NCBI RefSeq assembly: GCF_037997115.1
Contig: NZ_CP150484.1
Span: forward strand, 912,132 to 976,131
Origin: Amycolatopsis coloradensis
GTDB lineage: Bacteria; Actinomycetota; Actinomycetes; Mycobacteriales; Pseudonocardiaceae
DNA: 64,000 nt
Direction of reading: 5' to 3'
This document shows, one piece after another, positions 50,107 to 59,183 of this stretch. The notes beneath the pieces are model-generated. The model saw nothing but the letters and a program-made list of their open reading frames with translations, made no database searches and was not told where the DNA came from. The translations under genes were made by a program, and so were the position numbers. The number at the start of each line of letters is the position of its first letter. Position 1 is the stretch's first letter.

Positions 50107-51588
50107 CTAGGCGAAGGTGTAGTCCTCAAGCGGGAAGCTCCCGGCCTCCTTGATGGCGTTCAACGTGGAGGACGGGCGGAGCAGGGTCGCCTCCCCGTGC
50201 GGGTTGAAGTAGTAGCTGTTCGCCGGGGCGCAATTGCCGAGGGTGAAGATCGAGTCGCCGAGGCGTTCGGTCATCCGGTCGAGGAACGCGTCGTTGGCCT
50301 CCCGCGTGACCTCGAACTCGGTCGCGCCGCGCCGCCGCATGGCGCCGAAGAGCCGGTCCATATGCCGCATCTGTGTCTCGATGGTGGTGAAATAGGACAG
50401 TCCCGAGTAGGAATACGGGCTGTTGAGCGAGATGAAGTTGGGGAACTTGGGGATCGCCACCCCCTCGTAGGCCTGGAAACGGTTCTTCCGCCACCATTTC
50501 CCGAGGTTCCGGCCGTCGCGCCCGATGATCTCGATCGCCGGGAAGTTCGCCTCCCACAGGTCGAATCCGGTCGCCAGCACCAGGACGTCGATCTCCCGCC
50601 GTCCTCCGTCGGCGGTCTCGATCCCGGTTTCGTCGATCTTCGCGATCGACGTCGTCTCCAGGTGCACGTGGTCCTTGGTGAAGGCCGGGTAGTACTCGTT
50701 GGAGAACGTCGGGCGCTTGCAGCCGAACGAATAGCGCGGCGTCAGTTCCGCGCGCAGCCGCGGATCCCGCACCTGACGGCGCAGATGCGCCTGGCACCAC
50801 AGCTTGCCGAGCCGGTTCGCCATCGGCAGTTGCCTGTAGTGCAGGACACCGGACACCATCATCAACTCCAGCAGCGCGGTCCCGGTCAGCCGGGCGGCCC
50901 GCTGGGTGAACGGGACCGCGGCGAACGCGCGCCGGACCGCCTTGGGCACCGGGAAGTCCAGTTTGGGGCTCACCCAGATCGGCGTCCGCTGGTACACGGT
51001 GAGCTCGCGCGCGATCTTCGCGATCTCGGGGATCAGCTGGACCGCGGTCGCGCCGGTGCCGATCACCGCGACCCGCTTGCCCGCGAGGTCGTACTCGTCG
51101 TCCCAGGCGGTGGTGTGGATGACCTTGCCGCCGAACGTGTCGATCCCGGCGATGTCGGGTTTCTTCGGCTGGGAAAGGAAACCCGTCGCGGTGAGGAGAT
51201 ACTTGGCGGTGACCGGCCCGCCCTCGGCGAGCGAGACCGTCCAGTGCGCGTTCGCCTCGTCCCAGACCGCGCCGGTGACCACCGAACCGAAACGCATGTA
51301 GCGCCTCAGCCGGTATTTGTCCGCGACGTGCTCCGCGTACCGCTTGAGTTCCGCGCCCGGCGCGAAGAGACGCGACCAGTGCGGATTCGGCTCGAACGAA
51401 TACGAGTAGGTGGCCGACGGGATGTCGACGGCCAGCCCGGGATAGCGGTTCACATGCCAGGTGCCGCCGAGGTCGGACTCGCGTTCGAGGATGAGCAGGT
51501 TGTCGTAGCCGAGACGGTTGAGCTGGATCGCCGCGCCCATCCCGCCGAAACCGGCACCGACGACGACGGCGTCGTACTGCGCGTTCAT
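50107..51588 (-). CDS. Baeyer-Villiger-type flavin monooxygenase
   Basis: A 493-residue FAD/NADPH enzyme. The FAD motif is VVVGAGFGGMGAA near the N-terminus; the Baeyer-Villiger fingerprint F-x-G-x3-H-x3-W is visible as FGGKVIHTTAWDD at about 152-164; the second dinucleotide motif is VAVIGTGATAVQLIPEI. It probably inserts oxygen into a ketone. Its start overlaps the SDR stop by 4 nt (ATGA), so it is the last of three coupled genes (patatin, SDR, monooxygenase). The combination recalls the mymA region of mycobacteria (inference). Confidence 0.9.
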   Translation of the reverse strand: MNAQYDAVVVGAGFGGMGAAIQLNRLGYDNLLILERESDLGGTWHVNRYPGLAVDIPSATYSYSFEPNPHWSRLFAPGAELKRYAEHVADKYRLRRYMRFGSVVTGAVWDEANAHWTVSLAEGGPVTAKYLLTATGFLSQPKKPDIAGIDTFGGKVIHTTAWDDEYDLAGKRVAVIGTGATAVQLIPEIAKIARELTVYQRTPIWVSPKLDFPVPKAVRRAFAAVPFTQRAARLTGTALLELMMVSGVLHYRQLPMANRLGKLWCQAHLRRQVRDPRLRAELTPRYSFGCKRPTFSNEYYPAFTKDHVHLETTSIAKIDETGIETADGGRREIDVLVLATGFDLWEANFPAIEIIGRDGRNLGKWWRKNRFQAYEGVAIPKFPNFISLNSPYSYSGLSYFTTIETQMRHMDRLFGAMRRRGATEFEVTREANDAFLDRMTERLGDSIFTLGNCAPANSYYFNPHGEATLLRPSSTLNAIKEAGSFPLEDYTFA

Positions 51589-52433
51589 GCGTTTTCCTCC
51601 CGGTGGGTGTCCTGGTCCAGGCGGGCGCGGTAGCCGTCCCGCTCCGGTGAATCGGGGCGCAGTGCCCGGTCGTCCCGCATCAGCCGGCGGAACGCGTTGA
51701 GCGCCGGTTCGGGTGTCACGGCCGCGAGGGTCGCGAGCGCGCCGACGTAGCCGGGCACGGCGATCTCCGCCGCGCGCGTGCGGACGGAAGCCACGACGGC
51801 GTCGGCGATCCGGCCCGGTTTCACCTTGGGGATCGGCCGCATGTCGAGCCCGGAGGCGAGCGCGGTGTCGACCGCCGACGGCAGCACGGCGGAGACGCTC
51901 ACGCCGTGCGGCGCGTACTCCAGCCGGGTCGCCGCGGTCAGCCCGACGACGGCGAACTTGCTGGCGTTGTAGATCGCCAGCCCTTTGACGGGGAACTTCC
52001 CGGCCAGCGACGCGACGTTGACGATGTGGCCGCGGCCGCGTTCCAGCATGCCGGGCAGGGCCAGCCGCATACCGTGGACGACGCCGAAGACGTTGACCTC
52101 CATGGTCGCCCGGTGCAGTGCGTCGGAGAGGTCGAGGAAGCCACCGTTCGGCATGATCCCGGCGTTGTTGACGAGCACCGCGAGCGGTCCGTTCGCCTGT
52201 TCGGCCTCGCCGAGGAACGCGGCGAACGACGCCGGATCGGCGACGTCCAGGTGATGGGCGGTGCCGCCGATGTCGGCGGCGGTCCGTTTCGCGGCTTCGA
52301 GGTCGAGGTCGCCGATGGAGACGCGCGCGCCGAGCGCGGCCATGCGTTCCGCGGTCGCGCGGCCGATGCCCTGCCCCGCACCGGTGATCGCCACATGTGC
52401 CCCGTCAAGATCGAGGTCCGGGTACTTGGTCAT
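51585..52433 (-). CDS. Short-chain dehydrogenase/reductase
   Basis: A 282-residue SDR. The cofactor motif is TGAGQGIGRA, the NNAG motif is VNNAGIMPN, and the catalytic Ser-Tyr-Lys lies in NVASLAGKFPVKGLAIYNASKFA. The acidic residue after strand 2 (IGDLD) points to NAD(H). GAAGGAG lies before the ATG. It overlaps the patatin gene by 4 nt upstream and the monooxygenase gene by 4 nt downstream. It probably oxidises an alcohol to the ketone used by the monooxygenase. Confidence 0.92.
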   Translation of the reverse strand: MTKYPDLDLDGAHVAITGAGQGIGRATAERMAALGARVSIGDLDLEAAKRTAADIGGTAHHLDVADPASFAAFLGEAEQANGPLAVLVNNAGIMPNGGFLDLSDALHRATMEVNVFGVVHGMRLALPGMLERGRGHIVNVASLAGKFPVKGLAIYNASKFAVVGLTAATRLEYAPHGVSVSAVLPSAVDTALASGLDMRPIPKVKPGRIADAVVASVRTRAAEIAVPGYVGALATLAAVTPEPALNAFRRLMRDDRALRPDSPERDGYRARLDQDTHREENA

Positions 52434-53377
52434 GCGCGTACTCCTTCTCGTTCGAAGGCTTCGGCGACCAGGCCGGGCGCCGTCCTCGATGCCGTGGTGA
52501 GCACGTGCTCCCGCCGCCGTCCGTCCATGAAGTTCGCGCCCATGGCGGCGAGATCGGCAGGCCCCGGCTCGATCCGGACCACCCGGACGCCGGCCGCGCG
52601 CAACCGCCGCGCCTCGTCGTCGACCCTCCTGGTCATCGCCGTCCGCAGCAGCCGTTCCAGCCGGGCCGCACCGCGTGCCGGCGCTTCGCCCTCGCTGCTC
52701 ATCGGCGCGATGAGCACGACTTCGCCGACGTCGTGACCGAGCAGGAGATCGGCCGAGGTCGGGGAGACCGTGCCCCCGTCGACCAGCGGCCGTCCGTCCA
52801 CAACGGACGGGGGGAACCAGCCGGGGATCGCCCACGACGCGGCGATCGCCTCGCCGAGGCGAGCGGACGGTGCGTCCGGGGAGCCGAGCGCGATTCGCTT
52901 CCCCGTCAGGTCCGCGGCCATCAGCCAGGTCGCGGGATGCGGGACCCAGCCGCCGGGCGCCAGCGCGTCCCCGAGTTCGCGAAGCCAGCTCGCGTCGCCC
53001 CTTCCCCGAGGCAGAAGACCCGCGAGACCGGCGAGCGTGTCGACGTCCCGCCGCAACGCGGCCCGGACCAGGCCGGTCGCGGGCCAGCGCGGAGACGGCA
53101 CCGGGGGAAGCCTGTCCGGCACCCGCCGGACGTGCGCGGCGACGACGGCGTCGCCACCGGGCGCGCCGGCCACCGCGTCGAGGATCGCCTTCGCCGGGAT
53201 GCCCGCCCCGAGCATGGCCACCGCTTCGGCCCCCGCCGACGTGCCGACCAGGACGTCCGCCTCCCGCGGGTCCCAGCCGGCCTTGGCGTGCAGCGCGTCA
53301 AGGACCGCGGCCGTCCAGGCGAACCCCAAGGTTCCGCCGCAGCCGAGCACCAGCGCTCTAGCGGAATGACGTGTCAT
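52430..53377 (-). CDS. Patatin-like phospholipase
   Basis: A 315-residue patatin-family serine hydrolase. The oxyanion motif is GCGGTLG (13-19), the nucleophile is S47 in GTSAGAEAV and the catalytic Asp lies in PLVDGGTVSPT near residue 200. It probably hydrolyses an ester or lipid, possibly the ester made by the downstream monooxygenase (inference). It is the first gene of a coupled trio, divergent from the TetR gene at 53426, and has ATGACGTGTCAT at its start region. Confidence 0.9.
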   Translation of the reverse strand: MTRHSARALVLGCGGTLGFAWTAAVLDALHAKAGWDPREADVLVGTSAGAEAVAMLGAGIPAKAILDAVAGAPGGDAVVAAHVRRVPDRLPPVPSPRWPATGLVRAALRRDVDTLAGLAGLLPRGRGDASWLRELGDALAPGGWVPHPATWLMAADLTGKRIALGSPDAPSARLGEAIAASWAIPGWFPPSVVDGRPLVDGGTVSPTSADLLLGHDVGEVVLIAPMSSEGEAPARGAARLERLLRTAMTRRVDDEARRLRAAGVRVVRIEPGPADLAAMGANFMDGRRREHVLTTASRTAPGLVAEAFEREGVRA

Positions 53378-53425
53378 TTCCGGAACGGTATGTCAATTGA
53401 ACGCCGGAGGCAATAAGCTGGCGGA

Positions 53426-54058
53426 ATGACGACGGAGATCCCGGTCAGCAGGGCCGCACGGAAGAAGCAGGAACTACGGCGCGAGATCGTGGAGACCGCG
53501 TTCGACTGCTTCGCCGAACGGGGCTACCACGCGACGGGGATCGCCGACATCGCCGCCCGGCTGGGCATCGGGCACGGCACCTTCTACCGGTACTTCCAGA
53601 ACAAACGGGACATCGTCGACCACGTCATCACGGACCTGGTCGAGAAGGTGGTCGGCGCGCTGGCCGCGGACAACGCGCCGGACGCGGTCAACAGTCTCGC
53701 CGAGTACCGCAGGCAGAGCGCGCGGATCGGCGACGCACTCGCCCGGATCTTCGGCAGCGACCCGCGGATGGCCCGGTTCCTCCTGCTCGAAGCGGCGGGT
53801 ATCGACGCCGAGATGCGGGAACGGGTGCTGGACTTCTACGAGACCGCCGCCGAGCTGACCGCCGGCTACCTGCATCACGGCGTCCGCCTCGGCTATCTGC
53901 ACGAGGACCTGGACGTCGACTCCACCGCCCGCGCGATCAACGGCATGATCCTCGCGTCGATCCTGTCCGAGCTGCGGGACCCGTCACCGGAGCGGCAGGC
54001 CGCGATGAGCCGCGCGGTCCGCCGGGTCATGTACGACGGGATCGCCGCACCTCGCTAG
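53426..54058 (+). CDS. TetR-family transcriptional regulator
   Basis: A 210-residue TetR protein. The HTH runs from REIVETAFDCFAERGYHATGIADIAARLGIGHGTFYRYFQNKRD. The C-terminal part has REIFGSDPR-like and LLLEAAGID blocks. The gap of 48 bp to the patatin gene holds a palindrome TCAATTGA and the two copies of GCGGAATGACG that lie at or near the two start codons. It probably represses the patatin-SDR-monooxygenase genes. Confidence 0.9.
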   Translation: MTTEIPVSRAARKKQELRREIVETAFDCFAERGYHATGIADIAARLGIGHGTFYRYFQNKRDIVDHVITDLVEKVVGALAADNAPDAVNSLAEYRRQSARIGDALARIFGSDPRMARFLLLEAAGIDAEMRERVLDFYETAAELTAGYLHHGVRLGYLHEDLDVDSTARAINGMILASILSELRDPSPERQAAMSRAVRRVMYDGIAAPR

Positions 54059-54196
54059 GAAACCGGCCGGCCGGCCCGGTTTGGCGCACCAGTAGGCGGG
54101 GGCTGGGCACTGCCGGTGGGCCGGACTCCATTGAACCGGCCCCGGCGGCCGCGGTCTACCGGCGAAAACGCAGAACCGCACCGACGGAAACGAACT

Positions 54197-55150
54197 TCAC
54201 CGCTTACGCAAAGTGTCACTGGGCGACTCGCCGAAGGCCGCACGGTACTGCGCGCTGAACCGGCTGCCGCCCAGGAAACCCCATTTCGCCGCGACACCGG
54301 TCACCGTCGTGCCCCCGCCGGGCTCGGCGTCGCGGAGTTCGGCTCTGGCCCGGTCCAGCCGGACCCGGCGCAGATAGGCCATGGGGGTGGTGTCCAGATG
54401 TCGCCGGAACGCCAATTGCAGGGCACGCACCGAGACCCGGCAGGCGCGCGCGATGTCGGCGACGCCGAGGTCGAGATCCGGATTCGCCTCCAGGAAGGCG
54501 ATCCCGCGGCGTACGGTGTCCGGGACGGCGTCCCTGCGGTCACAAGGACGACCGTCGCCCGTGCCCGCGGTGAAGGTGTCCAGTGCCATGGCGGCCATCA
54601 GCCTGCCCGCCGCGCCGAGCACCAGCGGGCCGTTCTCCACGTCCGGTTCGGAGAACAGCCCGGTCATGTACTCGACAGTCCGGCGCCATCGCTGCGCCTT
54701 CTCCAGGCTCACCGGCTCGTAGCGCAACCGCTCGATCGCCGCGCCGTCCTGCGCTGGATCGATCCCGGCGAACAGCGACAGGTCGATACTGGTTATCTGC
54801 AACCGCGAGCCGTGCATTCCCGTCCGGTAACCGCTGCCGGGGTGCGAGGCGACGAATACGTCGCCGGCGGCCAGCCTTCGGTCGCCGAAACTGTCCTCTA
54901 CCTGCACTTCACCGCCCAGCACACGCAGGAGCACCACTTTGCCCAGCGGCTGGATGACGATCTCGGTGGTCAGCGTGTTGTGCAGGAGGTCGATCTGCAC
55001 GTCCCCCACATCACACCGGTTGTGCTCGAATCGGTAGTTTTCGACGCTGCCCCGGACCCGCAACCGGTTGTCGCGGTAGGCCTCGGCGATCAGGGCACAC
55101 GCCTGCTCCGGATCGGTGGTCGCGAACTCCGTCAGTACCGGTTCGTACAT
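54197..55150 (-). CDS. AraC-family transcriptional regulator
   Basis: A 317-residue regulator with an N-terminal cupin-like sensor part (GGEVQVEDSFGDRRLAAGDVFV) and a C-terminal pair of HTH motifs (LGVADIARACRVSVRALQLAF; GVAAKWGFLGGSRFSAQYRAAFGESPSD) of the AraC/XylS type. ATG 55150 is preferred over an upstream ATG at 55213. The promoter gap contains TTCG-CTTATAA-CGAA. 54059-54196 shows no gene. Its targets may be the nearby decaying genes. Confidence 0.88.
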   Translation of the reverse strand: MYEPVLTEFATTDPEQACALIAEAYRDNRLRVRGSVENYRFEHNRCDVGDVQIDLLHNTLTTEIVIQPLGKVVLLRVLGGEVQVEDSFGDRRLAAGDVFVASHPGSGYRTGMHGSRLQITSIDLSLFAGIDPAQDGAAIERLRYEPVSLEKAQRWRRTVEYMTGLFSEPDVENGPLVLGAAGRLMAAMALDTFTAGTGDGRPCDRRDAVPDTVRRGIAFLEANPDLDLGVADIARACRVSVRALQLAFRRHLDTTPMAYLRRVRLDRARAELRDAEPGGGTTVTGVAAKWGFLGGSRFSAQYRAAFGESPSDTLRKR

Positions 55151-55243
55151 GGGATCACGTCTTCTTTCCGTTCGCTTATAACGAAAAGTCCGCCGCCGGA
55201 ACGTTACCGCCACCCGGCGGGCACTACCAGGTGCACATCGGCG

Positions 55244-55640
55244 TCATCCGGCTGGTCGGAACGGACCATCCGCGCGATCGAGGATGGCCCTGGCCCGTGC
55301 TTCGACCGGCTTGTCGACCATCTGGCCGCCCGCCACGGCCACCGAGCCGTCCCCGGCGTGCGCGAGCACGTCCCGCGCCCACTCGTTTTCGCTGTCCGAC
55401 GGGGCCAGCCCACGATTCGCGGCGGCGACCTGGCGTGGATGCACGCAGAGCTTCCCGGTGTACCCGAGGGTTTTGGCGTGGTCGATATCCGCGGCGAGCG
55501 CGGCCTCGTCGTCGAGTGCCGTGGTGACACCGTCGATCGGAGCCGGCCTCCCCGCGGCCACCGTTTCCATCAGCGGGAGGATCGGGACACCCGGCAACCG
55601 CCCGGCGAGGAAATCGCGGCGGATGTCGCGGACGGAACCC
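55244..55640 (-). pseudogene. Remnant of HpcH/HpaI aldolase (CitE-like) gene
   Basis: The minus strand encodes the C-terminal part of a CitE-like lyase: IDGVTTALDDEAALAADIDH, KTLGYTGKLCVHPRQVAAAN and MVDKPVEARARAIL. Upstream, ILPLMETVA is joined directly to AGRPAPIDG, so the ~60 residues normally between these blocks are deleted and the N-terminus is missing. The gene is no longer functional. No good start codon is present. Confidence 0.7.
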
Positions 55641-55790
55641 TGAGAGCGGCTCCGGTGTGCGAACCGGAGGTCTGGCGCACCGTCGTCCTCGGTACGCCCG
55701 GGACGGGGCGCGTCACACCCGCCGTCGACGCCGTCGCGCGGGCGCTGGTCCGGCAGATCCACCGGACCGTGCGGGAGGGCGCTTGGCCCT
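55640..55790 (+). pseudogene. Possible C-terminal fragment of a LysR regulator
   Basis: The frame reads LRAAPVCEPEVWRTVVLG, then TPAVDAVARALVRQIHRTV, which resembles the end of LysR effector domains. It is fused on one side to the lyase remnant and continues in frame toward the hydrolase without its own stop codon. Confidence is low. Confidence 0.4.
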
Positions 55791-55799
55791 CCCGCACGG
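55767..55799. terminator. Hairpin upstream of the hydrolase gene
   Basis: CCGTGCGGGAGGGC (55767-55780) pairs perfectly over 14 bp with 55786-55799 around loop GCTTG. It fits the terminator of the decayed LysR gene. Confidence 0.7.
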
Positions 55800-55825
55800 C
55801 TCTGGGAAGACCGAACAGGAGAAGA

Positions 55826-56608
55826 ATGAGCACGCTCCCCCGCACCGGCCACGCCGTCGCCGCCGACGGCACCCGGCTGGCCTATCAGTGGCACGGCACG
55901 GGCAGGCCGCTCGTGCTGCTGGCCGGGCAGGCGAACGACCACACGTGGTGGGATCGCACGCGCGAAGACTTCCCGAGCACGATCACCATGGACTACCGCG
56001 GTACAGGTGGCAGCGACGCACCCGATTCCGCTTACTCCACACCGGGTTTCGCGGACGACGTGATCGCGGTCCTCGACGAACTCGGAGTCGGTGAAGCCGA
56101 TGTCTACGGCACCTCGATGGGTGGCCGCGTCGCCCAGTGGGTCGCCGCGCGGTATCCCGATCGGGTACGGCGGCTCGTGCTCGGCTGCACCTCGCCCGGT
56201 GGCACGCACGGTGTCGAGCGGTCGAACGACGTGCGATTGGCCTTGGCCCGGCGGTCTTCCGTGGAAGCACGGGAGACGCTGGAGAACCTGATGTACACAC
56301 CCGCATGGCGAGCGGCCAATCCCGGTCCGTACCGGGTGCTGGGCGCGCACGGCATGCCGCCGCACGCCGTGCGCGGACATCTGGTCGCGAGCAACACGCA
56401 CGACGCCTGGGATGTGCTTCCCGAGATCACCGCGCCCACGCTGGTCCTGCACGGTGACGATGATCTGCTCGCACCCGTGGCGAACGCGCCGCTGTTGACG
56501 GAGCGGATCCCCGACGCGCGGATGCATCTCTTCGCCGGGGCGCGCCATGCCTATTTCGACGAGTGCCGTCCCGAATCGAGCGACCTGGTGAGCGATTTCC
56601 TCGGGTAG
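55826..56608 (+). CDS. Alpha/beta hydrolase
   Basis: A 260-residue alpha/beta hydrolase. It has PLVLLAGQANDHTWWDRT (HG-like oxyanion region), TMDYRGTGGSDAPD, the nucleophile elbow in YGTSMGGRVAQWVA, an acid in LHGDDDLLAPVAN and the His in GARHAYFDE. This is the layout of 3-oxoadipate enol-lactonase and related esterases, but the substrate is not known. AGGAGAAG lies before the ATG at 55826. It follows the hairpin at 55767 and precedes the broken transporter gene, so it is the only intact enzyme in the decaying stretch. Confidence 0.88.
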   Translation: MSTLPRTGHAVAADGTRLAYQWHGTGRPLVLLAGQANDHTWWDRTREDFPSTITMDYRGTGGSDAPDSAYSTPGFADDVIAVLDELGVGEADVYGTSMGGRVAQWVAARYPDRVRRLVLGCTSPGGTHGVERSNDVRLALARRSSVEARETLENLMYTPAWRAANPGPYRVLGAHGMPPHAVRGHLVASNTHDAWDVLPEITAPTLVLHGDDDLLAPVANAPLLTERIPDARMHLFAGARHAYFDECRPESSDLVSDFLG

Positions 56609-56672
56609 ACCATGCCGACCGGGTAGGCGCCCATCGCGGATTTCTACTTCTCAACCGCAGGGATCACAGCTC

Positions 56673-58011
56673 ATGATGGTCGGCGCTCCCGGAGCGAAGG
56701 AGCTTCCCTTGCCGCACAAGAAACCCGGCGTCGTCGCGAACGTGGTCCGCGGCTGCCTCGGCAACCTGGTCGAGTGGTACGACTGGTTCGTCTACGCCTC
56801 GTTCAGCATCTACTTCGCGGCCAGCTTCTTCCCCCAGGGAAACCTGACGGCCCAGTTGCTTTCGACCGCCGTCGTGTTCGCCGTCGGCTTCCTGATGCGC
56901 TCGCTCGGTGGCTGGCTCCTTGGCCTCTACGCGGACGAATCCGGCCGCCGCGCCGCGCTGACCCTGTCCGTGACGCTGATGAGCTTCGGCTCGCTGGCCA
57001 TCGCTCTCACTCCCGGCTATGCGAGATCGGCATCCTCGCGCCCGTGATCCTCGTGGTCGCCAGGCTCGCGCAAGGTCTCTCGGTCGGAGGCGAGTTCGGT
57101 TCGAGCGCGACCTACCTGTCCGAGATCGCCACTCCGCGGCGACGCGGGTTCCACTCGAGCTTCCAGTACGTCTCGATCACCGTCGGCCAGCTTTCGGCCC
57201 TGCTGGTGATGATCGTGATGCAGTCGCTGCTCACCGAAGCACAGATGTACGCGTGGGGCCGGCGGGTGCCGTTCGTGCTCGGCGCGATCGCCGGGCTCGT
57301 GGTGATGCACCTCCGCCGCAGCATGGTGGAATCGGAGCACTTCCAGCGCTCTTCGGCCGCCGGTTCGGCGCCCCACGGCGGCCTGCGGGTCCTGCTCCGT
57401 GAACACCGTCGCCAGGTTCTCGGCCTCGCCATCGGCGGCACGGTGGCGTTCTACACCTTCACCAGCTACCTGCAGAAGTACATGGTGAACACGGCGGGGA
57501 TCCCCCAGCCGACCGCCTCACTCATCGGTTTCGCGGCACTGTTCCTGTTCATCTTCATGCAGCCCGTCGCCGGCGCCCTTTCCGACCGCTGGGGCCGCCG
57601 CCCGGTCATGTTCGGCTTCTCAGTCGGAGGGAGGCTGCTGACCGTACCGATCATGACGCCCGTGGGCAGGACGGGAATCCGTGGGTCGCCTTCCTGCTCA
57701 TGATCACCGCCATGGTCTTCCTCAGTGGCTACACCGCCCTGTCGGCCATCATCAAGGCGGAGATGTTCCCCACCAACGTCCGCGCGCTGGGAGCCGGACT
57801 GCCGCACGCCCTGGCGACCGCGGTCTTCGGCGGACTCTCGGAACCGATCGCGCTGGCCTTGAAGCAGGCCGGACACGAGAGCGTGTTCTTCTGGTGGGTC
57901 ACCGGGTGCATCGCACTGACCTTCGTGGCGACTCTGGTGGTGCGGGAACCCTCGCGTGACTCTGCTCTGGAGGTCGGTGTGGAGCCTGCTCGGGATGCTG
58001 TTGTGTGGTAA
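56673..58011 (+). pseudogene. MHS-family MFS transporter gene with two frameshifts
   Basis: Three successive frames together encode a metabolite:H+ symporter of the alpha-ketoglutarate/shikimate type: LVEWYDWFVYASFSIYFA and LMRSLGGWLLGLYADESGRR in the first, LSVGGEFGSSATYLSE and ALSDRWGRRPVMFG in the second, and FLSGYTALSAIIKAEMFP in the third. The breaks are near 57020 (GCGAG where GCCGAG would fit) and near 57660-57672. The length, 1339 bp, becomes a multiple of three with two added bases. TTG 56709 after GAAGGAG is a second start option. Confidence 0.78.
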
Positions 58012-58370
58012 GAGGTTTGGTGTTGTGTGGTTTCTCGTTGGTGTCGAGCCGTAGCCATCCTCCGCTGGCACCGTTCCTTGTACCTTGCGTCGCGGTGTGG
58101 TGAGCACCGCGGCGACTGTCGTGGTTCGGAGTGTCTCGCCTCCTGCGATCTTGCCGTGGCCGAATTCCGGCAACGGTCGCAGCGACTCCCCAGCTGATGG
58201 CCGCTTCATCGTGGGCACCACGGCGACGATCGTCGTAGCAGCTATCCGTGCGGAGCCCCTGCCCGCGCGCTCAGCCGTCGTCGCATTTCGGGAATGGGCG
58301 ATGCGGTGACGGAGCCTTCATACTCGGCAGGCGTTAGCCGTATCGCGCACGAGACACGACGGAGAGGTAC

Positions 58371-59183
58371 ACCGTCCTTGGCTCCGTGGCCATTTTTCGG
58401 CAACAAAACGACACCTGACACCGTGGCCATTTTCCGGCGACAACCTCAGAACGCTGGGGGGTCCCGCGGCCATGAATGCCGGGTTCGTGCGGGGGGCGGG
58501 GCACCTCCACACTTGGCGGCCAGGTTCGGCATCGCGGGCGCGGCCCCAAGCGGCGAGACGCCGGTACGTGGTGGACTATCCTTGGTTCCGTAGCCGATCC
58601 GGCAACGGACCCAGCCCTGGCAGCATGGTCGATTTTCGGCGACAAACCCAAACCTGGCACTGTGGCCGGTTTTCGACGACAACCTCAGCACGGTAGCGGT
58701 TCCTCCGCCGCGGTTGGACGGGTTCGCACAGTGGCCATTGGGACACTGCCACACTTGGTGCGAGGTGCGGCATCGCGGCCACCGCCGCCAGACACCACTG
58801 CAAGGCACCATCTTTGGCCCCGTAGCCGGATTCCGGCAATGACGCCAACTGGCACCGTGGTCATTGCCCGGCGACGACCTCAACACGGCGGCGGTTCCAC
58901 CGCCACGACTGCCCGGGCTCACGACGTGACGGTCGGAACACCTTCACACCCGACGGCCAGTTACGGCATCACGGGCGCGGCCCCAAGCGCCGAGACGCCG
59001 GTACGTGGCGCACTATCCTTGGTTCCGTAGCCGAAATCCGGCAACGAACCCAGCCCTGGGACGCATGGTCGTTTTCCGGCGACGGCCGGGCGCTTAGCTG
59101 TATCGCGGCCATGGCCCCAAGCTGCCAGACACCACCGCGTGATGCACCGTCCTTGGTTCCGTGGTCGATTTTCGGCGACGGAC
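58371..59183. repeat. Degenerate tandem array that repeats the 3' end of the HNH gene
   Basis: The segment before the HNH gene's stop codon on the map is made of about four decayed units of 130-235 bp. Each starts like CCTTGGTTCCGTAGCC (58377, 58581, 58813, 59018, 59152), goes on with a TTTTCCGGCGACAACC-type core and with CTCAGAACGGCGGTTCC (the last codons of the HNH gene, read on the plus strand), then ATCGCGG-CCCCAAGC. 58012-58370 shows only scattered fragments (ATTCCGGCAACGG). No credible gene is seen in 58012-59183. Confidence 0.75.

Noticed and set aside
54116..56608. Single long open frame of 830 codons on the plus strand
   Set aside because: Only the last part (from 55826) looks like protein. 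The first half is antisense to the AraC gene and the lyase remnant. The high GC content leaves frames open by chance.
58012..59183. Several open frames of 60-180 codons on both strands before the HNH gene
   Set aside because: They follow the repeat units, share no domain and have the odd residue makeup of translated repeats. No start with a ribosome-binding sequence was found.
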